Shown here: in pieces, positions 44,312 through 52,118 of the stretch
Numbering within the stretch: the stretch's first letter is position 1
How the letters are laid out: each line of letters opens with the position of its first letter
Source: Agaribacillus aureus
GTDB taxonomy: Bacteria > Bacteroidota > Bacteroidia > Cytophagales > Cyclobacteriaceae
Reading direction: 5' to 3'
NCBI GenBank assembly: GCA_030442055.1
Contig: JAUJEB010000012.1
Coordinates: 1-64,000, forward strand
DNA: 64,000 nucleotides
Made by a program: the position numbers and the translations under genes
Notes under the pieces: generated by a model
The model's input: the letters and a program-made list of their open reading frames with translations, nothing else
What the model was told of the DNA's origin: nothing
Database searches by the model: none

Positions 44312-45796
44312 GGATTGTGTTTCCATCGCAGCGATAAATTCTTCCGCATTTTCCAAATGTATTGCTCTTTTCTCTGGCGACATACGGTGATAGGAATGAT
44401 AGAGCATGGAAGTTCTGGGATTTTTTTGGAAGAAATCCTGGTGCCGATGAATAAACCGCCAGAATAAACCATCCCAAACCTGCTGCCACTCGCCTCCTGG
44501 GAAGTCACTCATTTTTTTTAGGTAGTTTGAACCGCTTATGTAGGGCTTTGTAGCAAAATATCCACCATCAGCGAATTGACTCATTCCATAGACATTGGGT
44601 ACCATTACCCAGTCATACGCATCAATAAACAATTCCATAAACCACTTGTAAACTTCATCCGGATCGAATTCGCAGAGCAGCATAAAATTACCTAATACCA
44701 TCAGTCGCTCGATATGATGGCAATACCCTGTATCAAGTACTTTTTTAATTGTTTGGTCAACCGGGTCTATACCTGTGGTGCCGGTATAAAAGCTTAAAGG
44801 AATCTTTCGATCAAACTTCCAAAAGTTTCGAGTCCGGGATCTACTTCCTTTACAGATGTAGATTCCTCTTACAAATTCGCGCCAGCCGATAATTTGCCTG
44901 ATAAACCCTTCGGTGGCGTTAAGGGGTATCCTCGCCGATTCGGCAAAGGCAAGGCTTTGTGCCAACACATTTTCCGGCAGCAGCAACCCCACATTAAGCA
45001 AGGGGGAAAGTACGCTATGGTTTAGAATTAATTCATTCATCACAATGGCATCTTCATAGATACCGAAATCATGGAAGCGAAAATTTAAGAACTGCTCAAA
45101 CCACTCTTTGGCACCGGCATGGCTTATGGGATAAATGAGGCTTGAAGACAACTTTCCCGGGTTTTCATTAAAATGATCTTGAACATAGCTAACCGCCTCT
45201 TCCCAAATCGGAGAGGGTTTTGGGAAATGAATACCCGGAGGCGTTTTTCCCCTGGGGTATTTTTTCCTGTTCTCCGTATCGTATGTCCATTTCCCACCAA
45301 CCGGGGTTTTGTCTTTATTCAATAGAATATTGAGCTTTTTACGTTGTTGTTTGTAAAAAGCAGTTTGAAAGAAAAAGACCTTTTCAGGTTTAAAAAAGCT
45401 TAAATTGTCTTTATTGGTATTGAGAAAAAGTGGGCTTTCGAGTACATTTAGTTCAATTTTTACGGCTGTTTTACGTATTCTTTTTTCAAGCCAGTTATCA
45501 ACCGGATCGATAATGTTTATCGCGGTAAAGCCACGACTTTCCAAATCCTCTATCAATAATCGAATGTCAGACAATGAATTAGTGGATTCTATATAGGTAA
45601 CCTTAAGTCCTTTGCCTTCCAGGGAAGCCTTGTAGGTGCGCATGGAAGCGCGATGGAAAGCCAGCTTTTGTTTATGAAAGCGGTACTGCCGGAAAAATAA
45701 ATATTCTTCGATTAAGCATACCTCATACCCATTCGCAAGTAACGGGCTGTGTGCAAAAAGCTGATGTGGAAATATGATGTTAACTGCTTTTTTCAT
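44276..45796 (-). CDS. Cryptochrome/photolyase-related protein (FeS-BCP-like clade, cluster cysteines not evident)
   Basis: 506 residues. N-terminal Rossmann-like domain (IIFPHQLFAHSPLLANG) is that of the DUF523-independent photolyase-related family (deoxyribodipyrimidine photolyase-related, PhrB-like). The FAD-binding helical domain includes FIRQIIGWREFVRGIYI, TGYCHHIERLMVLGNFMLL, ELFIDAYDWVMVPNVYGMSQFADGG and SGSNYLKKMSDFPGGEWQQVWDGLFWRF. In prokaryotic 6-4 photolyases (FeS-BCP) the region after KMSD carries cysteines for a 4Fe-4S cluster; here it reads FPGGEWQQVWDG with none. The last 12 residues (SGIANAKPGYPH) are encoded by the dispersed hairpin repeat, so the gene's end has been replaced. 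Probably DNA repair or light sensing. Confidence 0.88.
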   Translation of the reverse strand: MKKAVNIIFPHQLFAHSPLLANGYEVCLIEEYLFFRQYRFHKQKLAFHRASMRTYKASLEGKGLKVTYIESTNSLSDIRLLIEDLESRGFTAINIIDPVDNWLEKRIRKTAVKIELNVLESPLFLNTNKDNLSFFKPEKVFFFQTAFYKQQRKKLNILLNKDKTPVGGKWTYDTENRKKYPRGKTPPGIHFPKPSPIWEEAVSYVQDHFNENPGKLSSSLIYPISHAGAKEWFEQFLNFRFHDFGIYEDAIVMNELILNHSVLSPLLNVGLLLPENVLAQSLAFAESARIPLNATEGFIRQIIGWREFVRGIYICKGSRSRTRNFWKFDRKIPLSFYTGTTGIDPVDQTIKKVLDTGYCHHIERLMVLGNFMLLCEFDPDEVYKWFMELFIDAYDWVMVPNVYGMSQFADGGYFATKPYISGSNYLKKMSDFPGGEWQQVWDGLFWRFIHRHQDFFQKNPRTSMLYHSYHRMSPEKRAIHLENAEEFIAAMETQSGIANAKPGYPH

Positions 45797-45940
45797 GCTT
45801 TTCGTTATGCACCAAAAATGAATAGTCCGGATAATTTATTGAGAGGTGTAAAACAAACGTGTTTCCATTTGTTATCTGCTTTTTCAGTGACATGAGAATC
45901 GGCAGGATCCCATTGATCCAAAAGATAATGCGTCTTTCTT

Positions 45941-47032
45941 TCATAGCTTAAGGGTTTTTTTGCACCTTTTCCAAAACGCAAAAAAAGAGGGAAAGTACCC
46001 TTTAACCGTAAACATCCAGTCTCTCGGTTCCTCGTGTCCTTCATAATGCTGATTGGTGGGGTGTTCCTTGTACACCAGACACTCTTTTTTTACCTGCTGT
46101 GCAAGGTCGCTAAACTCTCCGACATAAATTTTAATATCATCAATATTTTCTGACAAATCAATAGCAAAATCGATACATTTTTGGCTGACGGGATTTTTGC
46201 CAAAAAAAGAAGGTTCCAGTAAGAATACGCGTTGCACATCTTTTGACCTATGCCAATAAGCATCCAGATTATAATAATTGTAGATCAACGTGGTTTTATT
46301 TTTTTCTAAAATCGGCCGGTTGCTTTTGAGTAATGGGGATCCTGTGTTAAAAGGAATACTTTCTTTGAGTACTTCCGGGATGGGCATACCTTCAAATTTG
46401 TGATAATCAACATCCAAAAAGGTGTTTTTTTGATCAGTGTTAAAATACTTATTGATGTTTTGCTGATTGGCATAGTACTTCTTCCTGGAAAATGTGGCGG
46501 CTACCCACTGCCAGCTTAAATAATTGCTGGCCAGGTCACCATCCAGCAAATGGCTGTACATCCACCTCGCAGGCTGGAGCCAATGAGCCTGAGCGACATT
46601 ACAACAGATGGAAGCCACATACATACGCATATGATTGTGCATGTATCCGGTTTCGTAAAGTTCCTTAATAGCTGCATCGACTGCTTCAATTCCAGTAGTC
46701 ATATTGACAACCGCCGCTGGAACCTGGAGGTGGGCAACCGGTAGTTGTTTATTTTTTAGATCAATGGTTATATCATCTCCCTTTGCGATCCATATCTGCT
46801 GCCAATAATCCCTCCAGGCAAGTTCCTGGATCAATTTTTCAGTTTTATGCCAAGGCAAATCCAATGATTGAATGTGATCAAATACCTGCCTTGTAGATAT
46901 AACCCCTCTGGAAATATAGGGACTCAGATATGTTAAGGCGCCATCCTTGAAATTTCTGGTTGCCGCATATTTTACTGGATTAATGCGGCAGATCCTGTCT
47001 TCGATCTCTGTTATGTCGGTAGGAAATCTTAT
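45941..47032 (-). CDS. FAD-binding photolyase/cryptochrome-like protein with no ordinary start codon at the conserved N-terminus
   Basis: The conserved sequence begins IRFPTDITEIEDRICRINP and ends naturally at ...YFPSFFAFWKRCKKTLKL (45941). The photolyase FAD domain is clear: RNFKDGALTYLSPYISRGV, LAWRDYWQQIW, TGIEAVDAAIKELYETGYMHNHMRMYVAS, SHLLDGDLASNYLSWQWVAATFS. A C-terminal alpha/beta domain follows (RVFLLEPSFF; DIKIYVGEF), an order opposite to classical photolyases. The frame is open upstream to a TAG at 47162-47164, inside the adjacent hairpin repeat, but has no ATG, GTG or TTG before the TTG at 46864, which would delete about 56 conserved residues. ATA at 47030-47032 sits where the initiator is expected, so a mutated start or a rare start codon is likely. 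Coordinates take that codon; it may be a pseudogene. Confidence 0.75.
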   Translation of the reverse strand: MRFPTDITEIEDRICRINPVKYAATRNFKDGALTYLSPYISRGVISTRQVFDHIQSLDLPWHKTEKLIQELAWRDYWQQIWIAKGDDITIDLKNKQLPVAHLQVPAAVVNMTTGIEAVDAAIKELYETGYMHNHMRMYVASICCNVAQAHWLQPARWMYSHLLDGDLASNYLSWQWVAATFSRKKYYANQQNINKYFNTDQKNTFLDVDYHKFEGMPIPEVLKESIPFNTGSPLLKSNRPILEKNKTTLIYNYYNLDAYWHRSKDVQRVFLLEPSFFGKNPVSQKCIDFAIDLSENIDDIKIYVGEFSDLAQQVKKECLVYKEHPTNQHYEGHEEPRDWMFTVKGYFPSFFAFWKRCKKTLKL

Positions 47033-47116
47033 TTTTTGGATATTTTTTGTAGAAAATCCTTCTCCAATACATTTTTTACAACAAAAAAGTAATCCAAAAG
47101 TTTTGACATCATGATC

Positions 47117-47185
47117 GTCCGCATTTGCGGGTAGGGCAGCTGGGTATGGCGAATGCGGATGCTATGGCTTGGCATTTACAATGCC
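47117..47185 (+). repeat. Compound hairpin repeat, copy 4
   Basis: TCCGCATT (47118-47125) pairs with AATGCGGA (47152-47159); second hairpin GGCATTTACAATGCC at 47171-47185. It lies between the SRPBCC gene and the photolyase-like gene, and the upstream open frame of the latter runs into it. Confidence 0.85.
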
Positions 47186-47215
47186 CGGCAAGACGGGAGT
47201 GCTACCGCGCCGTTT

Positions 47216-47692
47216 TTATATGCTCAGAAGTTTTTTCCATTTGTCAGTTTCTGCAAAATCTTTGATGACGCTGTTTCTTTCTTCTAAAAGGGTTGTCATG
47301 TATTTTTCCAAAAACAGAAAGTTAGCAAGCTTTCCCAATACCCCAAGAGGAGCATCGTAATCAAACTTATCAATCATTTTTGTTCCTGAATGATGAGTTT
47401 CAAAAATGTGTTCATGCCGAAAACGTTTAAAAGCCCCTTTTTCCATTTCATCAACAAAATAAGCTGGTCTTTTAAATTCGGTTATTCTGGTGGTTAGCCT
47501 TTGCGTTATTCCAAAGTGTTTGGCTCTCCACGTAACATATTCGTTCAAACCGATTAAGCCGGCTGTAACCCCATCAATCGCTTCTTCTTTAGTTTGCGCG
47601 GTAGAGATCTTATGCAAATCTATACTTCTTGACAGGTCGAAGCATCTTTCCAGGGGAGCATTGATTTGAGTTGTGAGTTCAATAATCGGCAT
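47216..47692 (-). CDS. SRPBCC-fold protein (polyketide cyclase/dehydrase-like)
   Basis: 158 residues, no signal. IIELTTQINAPLERCFDLSRSIDLHK opens the START/SRPBCC fold, followed by GLIGLNEYVTWRAKHFGITQRLTTRITEF, FRHEHIFETHHSGTKMIDKFDYDAPLGVLGKLANFLFLEKYMTTLLEERN, typical of the group often called cell-division inhibitor SulA-related or ligand-binding SRPBCC. These lie next to photolyase genes in many Bacteroidota, as here, and probably bind a hydrophobic ligand. Its start overlaps the stop of the small gene upstream by one base (TAATG), so the two are coupled. Confidence 0.88.
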   Translation of the reverse strand: MPIIELTTQINAPLERCFDLSRSIDLHKISTAQTKEEAIDGVTAGLIGLNEYVTWRAKHFGITQRLTTRITEFKRPAYFVDEMEKGAFKRFRHEHIFETHHSGTKMIDKFDYDAPLGVLGKLANFLFLEKYMTTLLEERNSVIKDFAETDKWKKLLSI

Positions 47693-47886
47693 TATTGAAT
47701 TTTGAATTTTATCTGTGATCCTTGCTGTAAGTTCTTTGTTTCATTGTAAAACTTGGCTAAATAAATTAGCTGCTTAGATGCAGGTACATTTTTGAATGAA
47801 TAAGTACCGTTTTTTTCAAGGGTAACTGAAAATGAGGGATAGCAATTGAGAAGTTCTCCAGGCTCAAGTTTTCCTCCTTCGCTCAT
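47692..47886 (-). CDS. Small protein, unknown function, coupled to the SRPBCC gene
   Basis: 64 residues, no signal peptide. The middle NGTYSFKNVPASKQLIYLAKFYNE looks like a strand-turn-strand of a carboxypeptidase-regulatory-type beta-sandwich, so it may be the C-terminal piece of a longer protein. It shares one base with the SRPBCC start (TAATG), which supports translation. No other match. Confidence 0.5.
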   Translation of the reverse strand: MSEGGKLEPGELLNCYPSFSVTLEKNGTYSFKNVPASKQLIYLAKFYNETKNLQQGSQIKFKIQ

Positions 47887-47954
47887 AAATTGAACCAGCG
47901 GATGAAGTGATAGGAATTCGATTGGTTTACAAGTTTTAAAGATACTTTTTTTCC

Positions 47955-48353
47955 TTAGATATTTTGATGTAACTCATACGGGTTCGCAATAGTCTTTTGT
48001 CCAAATCGTATAAGCAAAGCAGCTTCATTCTCCTTATCTATACTTTCCTTCTCAAGAATTTCTTTGACCGCAGGTTGTTTTAATCCTGGGATTCGGATTC
48101 GAAAAAAAGGCCAAAGTGTCTCGCTCCGATACTCCTTGTTAACATCTGGGAAACCCACAATAAGTTTATACTTGTCTATATGTTCTTTAAACTCTTCCGA
48201 ATATTTAAATATCCATTCCCCTTCTTTACAACGAAGAAAACCAATTTCAATATTGTCAACAGTAAGTATGAATTTGGCTTGCTCGTTTTTCGGTAATCGC
48301 ATTGCCAAATCCTCCTCACTTTTGCTAAACCACTTTTTAATAATTTCTAACAT
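47955..48353 (-). CDS. HipA N-terminal-domain protein (separate HipN/HipS-like subunit)
   Basis: 132 residues. A short N-terminal helix is followed by the subdomain ILTVDNIEIGFLRCKEGEWIFKYSEEF, and by SETLWPFFRIRIPGLKQPAVKEILEKESID and ALLIRFGQKTIANPYEL. These match the HipA N-terminal subdomain (Couple_hipA), normally fused to the kinase. Here it is a separate gene two bases after the kinase gene. In the described HipBST systems the small HipS, made of this domain, is the antitoxin of the kinase HipT, so an antitoxin or kinase-regulating role is plausible. No HipB-type DNA-binding gene is seen nearby. Confidence 0.8.
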   Translation of the reverse strand: MLEIIKKWFSKSEEDLAMRLPKNEQAKFILTVDNIEIGFLRCKEGEWIFKYSEEFKEHIDKYKLIVGFPDVNKEYRSETLWPFFRIRIPGLKQPAVKEILEKESIDKENEAALLIRFGQKTIANPYELHQNI

Positions 48354-48355
48354 AT

Positions 48356-49372
48356 TTAAATGTTTCTAACACGCTCAAATCTAATCTTTAATATCAATTC
48401 TATCAACTCACACCGCTCTGGAATAAAGTGTCGGTAAAACTCACTGCCCAACATCTCTAATACTTTTTTCTCCTTTTCCCTTGATGCCAATCTAGAAATA
48501 ATCTCCGCGTAACTCTCATTACTCTCTTTTACAAATTTAATCAAATCAAAATGATTTGCCTTTTTATTGTTTTCCAAGCTAATTCTAGGACATGCGTTTT
48601 CAATATATTTGTCAATCTTTTTACCATTTTGATTATGAACATTATAATAATGTACGATATTTTCATCACTCAAGTTCCACAACAGACCCCTCGCTGAATC
48701 ATAAAGTGGGGCGAATCTAGGAGGTTTTTGATTCTTTTTCTTAGTGTCTATAACTCCCCAATTGTAGAAGTGTCTGTCATTATTTCCTACTAAACCATCA
48801 AATGCAATCATACTTACCAAACTCTTTAATATAGATTCATGATTCAGTGGATACACTGCTTCAATAGATTCCTTAATAAACTCGAATGTAAATAAATACC
48901 TGGCTGTATTCTTGTCTTGAGCAATATCATCTGCCATTTCCATATCTCCAAGGTGTTGACCACAAATTTCTGCACCGTGATTAAGTGTTTCATCACTTTT
49001 GAGAAAATATCTACTCAAAAACCGAACTTGACCGTTGGCCTTGACCAATTTTACATCGTTCATTATCATTCCCATTTCTTGCCCAATTCGGTTAATCATA
49101 TGTTCAATTACTGATTCATGCGGATACCATTTTTCAGCTGACTTGGCAATAAAAGGCCACCATGTATTTGGGTTTTTCCTGCGAATCCCACTATCCTTCT
49201 CAAATACATAGGCTTTAATAAACTGCTTGGGTGCGTCACCATCCAATGGCCATTCTTTCACGTAATAATCCTTTTCCTTAAGGATTTCAATTTTACCTTC
49301 ATTTAGCAAATGACCGGATAGGTTACGAGAGTCTTCTCGCCTCAGAGTTGTTTTTATTCTTTTATCACTCAT
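48356..49372 (-). CDS. HipA-like serine/threonine kinase without its N-terminal subdomain
   Basis: 338 residues. It contains the HipA C-terminal kinase fold: a Lys-bearing strand region (PFIAKSAEKWYPHESVIEHMINRIGQEMGM), the catalytic loop GNNDRHFYNWGVID (Asp199, with Asn205 for metal) and the DFG-equivalent APLYDSARGLLWN (Asp225). The N-terminal HipA subdomain is missing from this chain and is encoded by the next gene two bases downstream. Related stand-alone kinases include HipT and the Helicobacter CtkA protein. HipA-type kinases inactivate glutamyl- or tryptophanyl-tRNA synthetase; the target here is unknown. Toxin-antitoxin behaviour is inference. Confidence 0.82.
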   Translation of the reverse strand: MSDKRIKTTLRREDSRNLSGHLLNEGKIEILKEKDYYVKEWPLDGDAPKQFIKAYVFEKDSGIRRKNPNTWWPFIAKSAEKWYPHESVIEHMINRIGQEMGMIMNDVKLVKANGQVRFLSRYFLKSDETLNHGAEICGQHLGDMEMADDIAQDKNTARYLFTFEFIKESIEAVYPLNHESILKSLVSMIAFDGLVGNNDRHFYNWGVIDTKKKNQKPPRFAPLYDSARGLLWNLSDENIVHYYNVHNQNGKKIDKYIENACPRISLENNKKANHFDLIKFVKESNESYAEIISRLASREKEKKVLEMLGSEFYRHFIPERCELIELILKIRFERVRNI

Positions 49373-49523
49373 TGGGTGTAAAACTAATAATTGTTCCTAT
49401 TACAAACGGATTTTCTTAATTCATTTTTACAAGATTTATTAGCTTCAAGGATTTGGATTACTAGGTTTTTGGAATTTTATCTCCAATGATATTTGCCGTA
49501 ATATTTTAGGATACTCCTCATTT

Positions 49524-49594
49524 CTCCGCATTTGTCGGTAGGCAGGGGCGGGGATGGCCAATGCGGATGCCCTGGTTTAGCACTTGTAATGCCA
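49524..49594 (+). repeat. Compound hairpin repeat, copy 5
   Basis: TCCGCATT (49525-49532) pairs with AATGCGGA (49560-49567). The second hairpin is degenerate (AGCACTTGTAATGCCAGG, about 49579-49594). It fills much of the 293-bp gap between the HipA-like kinase gene and the next gene. Confidence 0.75.
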
Positions 49595-49665
49595 GGATGC
49601 GTGATGACCCAACTGGCAGTAGAATTCTATACACCCAGATTTGATACCTGGTGACAGTTTGTTCG

Positions 49666-50211
49666 TCACCGCCACCTCACCGCAAATGAAAGGATCAATT
49701 TAATGGTGAACATAACCAGCATTAGTAATAAAACACTATATGTTATATTCAATGCAAATGCTAAAGCAATACCTGACATCATAAAAACTGCTGCCAAAAA
49801 TCTTTGACGCTCTTGTTTTTTAATACCATTAACGATAGACATCGTTGATAGTGTATAGAGGGTCATAAGCATGATATTTATGCCTTCATCAGGAAAAATC
49901 CAATACATCAATAAAGGTTGAATAATGTGCAGTGAAATAAATATGTACCGCCTTTTAGAACTCTCTGCGTAGTATCTATTGGTACCTTCCATGAAGTTGG
50001 ACACAACACCCCCTGATAAGTCTATGGCTAGTAAAACACAAATAGCCAATTTGAATGTTGATAAACTCAAATCTTTCGCCATGATTACCAAAATGCCCGT
50101 AACAAAAAGGACTGTGATATAGTTGAAAATAAGCTCCTCCAGGCTGGATTCATGTCCATGAACTTCGTGTAAAAATTTTGGAATTTTAATTTTTCTTTTA
50201 AGCACCCTCAT
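49666..50211 (-). CDS. Multi-pass membrane protein of unknown function
   Basis: 181 residues with a basic, cytosolic N-terminus (RVLKRKIKIPKFLHEVHGHE) and about five hydrophobic segments: LIFNYITVLFVTGILVIM, LAICVLLAIDLSGGVVSN, YIFISLHIIQPLLMYWIF, MLMTLYTLSTMSIVNGI and the terminal AALAFALNITYSVLLLMLVMFTIKLIL region. I do not recognise the family. The Crp-like regulator gene lies 96 bp upstream on the same strand and may share the transcript. Confidence 0.65.
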   Translation of the reverse strand: MRVLKRKIKIPKFLHEVHGHESSLEELIFNYITVLFVTGILVIMAKDLSLSTFKLAICVLLAIDLSGGVVSNFMEGTNRYYAESSKRRYIFISLHIIQPLLMYWIFPDEGINIMLMTLYTLSTMSIVNGIKKQERQRFLAAVFMMSGIALAFALNITYSVLLLMLVMFTIKLILSFAVRWR

Positions 50212-50307
50212 AGCATTTAATTTTTTCAGATTTCTAAATTGAACACTACAAAATTACAACGGGTGTAAATGATATCTTTTTACAATTGTTAAATAATAGG
50301 CTTCTGG

Positions 50308-50880
50308 TTACTTTTTCTGAATACCCGCCCTGATGCGACTCAGGCTTACCTGACTAATGCCCAAATAGGAGGCTATGTGTCCTAATGATATTCGCTGTAA
50401 TATTTTAGGATGTGCTGCTACCAGTTCAAAATACCTTTGACTGGCATCCTTAATCCGCAATCCTTCGTAATAACTTGTCAATCTAACCAGCTCATTTTGT
50501 TTAAAGTGTGTACACCAAATAGCCCATCTGTGAGAAGTCATAAAGAGCTTAGTAAGGTTCTCGTAGCTGATGCTTAGCAGGATAGTCTGGTTTTCTCCTG
50601 CTTTAATATAATTATCACTTGGTTTTTTTGTGTAGAAACTATGAATGTCCGTGAATGAATTACCTTCAAATTCATACCATAATATTTGTTCATTTTCATC
50701 ACTTGTATGAGAAAAAACTAACCCACTAAAAATAAAATAAAGATTTTTACACCTTCTGCCAGCCTTAAGAATAATTTCATCCGCGTTTAATTTTTCTACT
50801 TTGAAGTATTCGCTTGCATTCAGCAGGTCTTCAGTTGTAAGAATGTCAAATAGCGGCAATGTTTTAAAGTAATCCATCAT
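50308..50880 (-). CDS. Crp/Fnr-family transcriptional regulator
   Basis: 190 residues. Cyclic-nucleotide-binding-like beta-roll: VEKLNADEIILKAGRRCKNLYFIFSGLVFSH with YEFEGNSFTDIHSFYTKKPSD. C-terminal helix-turn-helix: ILQRISLGHIASYLGISQVSLSRIRAGI, the usual Crp recognition helix. The key Arg/Glu of the cAMP-binding pocket is not evident, as in many Bacteroidota Crp-like proteins, so the ligand is unknown. A likely regulator of the membrane protein gene downstream. Confidence 0.9.
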   Translation of the reverse strand: MMDYFKTLPLFDILTTEDLLNASEYFKVEKLNADEIILKAGRRCKNLYFIFSGLVFSHTSDENEQILWYEFEGNSFTDIHSFYTKKPSDNYIKAGENQTILLSISYENLTKLFMTSHRWAIWCTHFKQNELVRLTSYYEGLRIKDASQRYFELVAAHPKILQRISLGHIASYLGISQVSLSRIRAGIQKK

Positions 50881-50925
50881 GTTGTGTAATGTACGTTTCT
50901 ACAATGATCACCTGTGTTCCTGATC

Positions 50926-50975
50926 GTCCGCATTTGCGGGTAAGCCTTGTGGGAACAGCGAATGCGGATGCCCCG
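50926..50975 (+). repeat. Compound hairpin repeat, copy 6 (second hairpin lost)
   Basis: TCCGCATT (50927-50934) pairs with AATGCGGA (50961-50968). The following second hairpin is reduced to GCCCCGTTTTG. It lies directly after the stop of the SRPBCC gene at 50983 and upstream of the Crp-like gene. Confidence 0.75.
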
Positions 50976-50982
50976 TTTTGTC

Positions 50983-51516
50983 TCAACGATATTGTTTCTG
51001 CTCTAACTTGTCTTTAAGTTCAATATTCATTTGGTTGAAACTTTCCAATTCCTCGAATATTTGTTTTCTGAATAAGGATGAAATTATTCCTTTCAACTCC
51101 CATTTCTGAATAAATAAAACCTGTGTAGGATCTATTTCCCGAACGGTAAAATGATGTACGGCCGAGAAAAACCAATCGCCGATAATTTTTTGTTGAGCAG
51201 AAAAGGATTGGTAGTCTTCTTTACTTAAGGTGGTCGCTTTAAATTTTGATTTTTTACCATTGGGTTTATTAATGGTGACAGAAAATTTCTCGCCAACTAT
51301 TAAACTGTCATTTTCCTTCATTTCCAGGATACTGTTCCATTTTGGGTAATTTTTGAAGTTTGTTATTTCATTCCACACTGCTTCTTTCGAGGCATTGATC
51401 TTAATGTCAATTTTATATACTTTCATTTTTTGAGCATTTACATTCGTAGATAAAAAGCCAAAGAGTAGCCACAAAACAATTTTTCGATTGCTATTACCAG
51501 CCTCATTCAGTTTCAT
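50983..51516 (-). CDS. Exported SRPBCC-fold protein
   Basis: 177 residues from ATG 51516 (MKLNEAGNSNRKIVLWLLFGF); a TTG two codons earlier overlaps the TetR stop. N-terminal signal ending STNVNAQ. The rest is the SRPBCC fold: YKIDIKINASKEAVWNEITNFKNYPKWNSILEM, then KFSVTINKPNGKKSKFKATTL and a C-terminal helix ELESFNQMNIELKDKLEQ. Members bind lipids or polyketides; export is unusual. It is the second gene of a TetR-led operon, two bases after its stop, so it is probably regulated by the TetR protein. Confidence 0.85.
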   Translation of the reverse strand: MKLNEAGNSNRKIVLWLLFGFLSTNVNAQKMKVYKIDIKINASKEAVWNEITNFKNYPKWNSILEMKENDSLIVGEKFSVTINKPNGKKSKFKATTLSKEDYQSFSAQQKIIGDWFFSAVHHFTVREIDPTQVLFIQKWELKGIISSLFRKQIFEELESFNQMNIELKDKLEQKQYR

Positions 51517-51518
51517 CG

Positions 51519-52070
51519 TCAATATTTAATGAATTGGTTAAGTTCCTTTTTTACTTCATAGAGATAGTCTTTTTCTTGTTTTTTGTATCGGATCATTTCA
51601 TGATACCCAATTAAATGTTTGTAAAAGATTCCAGATTTTATTTCCGCTTCCTGCCGGGAGTAGCCTATTTCTAGTAGCAATGAGGATACATATTCAATCC
51701 TTTGCTTTTCAATTTTATCCAGGATGGCTTTGGTCTTCTTATCGTTTTGAGCATATCTGGTTAAGAAGAAGATAAAATCCTGGTGAGGCATTTTTTTGTA
51801 GGCAAGGGCTATTAATGTATCAAACTTCTCTTTTGCGGACTTTTCAAGGTTGGTAAGGTTGATAATTTGTTCTGTTTCGATAAAAACCCAATGATCAATC
51901 AACGCCTGGATAAAGTCTTTTTTAGTTTTAAAATGCCAGTAGAAGCTCGATTTGTTGCACTTCAGTTTTTTAGCTAGTTTTTCGACTACAATTCCTGTGT
52001 GACCCTGTTCTGAGAATAGCTTGTGACCCAGGTTGATCCAATCCTTTTTTTGAGCAATAATTTTAGGCAT
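51519..52070 (-). CDS. TetR-family transcriptional regulator
   Basis: 183 residues. N-terminal HTH: GHKLFSEQGHTGIVVEKLAKKLKCNKSSFYWHFKTKKDFIQALIDHW, the TetR recognition helix with typical FYWHFKTK. The C-terminal ligand domain is helical and includes GYHEMIRYKKQEKDYLYE. A palindrome TTAAACGATAGCGTTTAA lies 49 bp upstream of its start and is a candidate operator. It leads an operon with the exported SRPBCC gene, and the SDR gene lies further upstream on the same strand. Confidence 0.92.
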   Translation of the reverse strand: MPKIIAQKKDWINLGHKLFSEQGHTGIVVEKLAKKLKCNKSSFYWHFKTKKDFIQALIDHWVFIETEQIINLTNLEKSAKEKFDTLIALAYKKMPHQDFIFFLTRYAQNDKKTKAILDKIEKQRIEYVSSLLLEIGYSRQEAEIKSGIFYKHLIGYHEMIRYKKQEKDYLYEVKKELNQFIKY

Positions 52071-52118
52071 TATTAGACGGTTTCGTTTAATAAAACAAAG
52101 CTATGAAATTATATTCAA

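Noticed and set aside
45805-46044. A minus-strand frame overlapping the end of the photolyase-like gene, suggesting a frameshift
   Set aside because: The photolyase frame already ends at the natural C-terminus (SFFAFWKRCKK...), so the overlapping frame is a shadow.
44276-47886. Photolyase cluster as a composite transposon bounded by direct repeat copies 3 and 4
   Set aside because: The same repeat occurs every few kilobases regardless of gene content, so bracketing is probably coincidence; no transposase is present.
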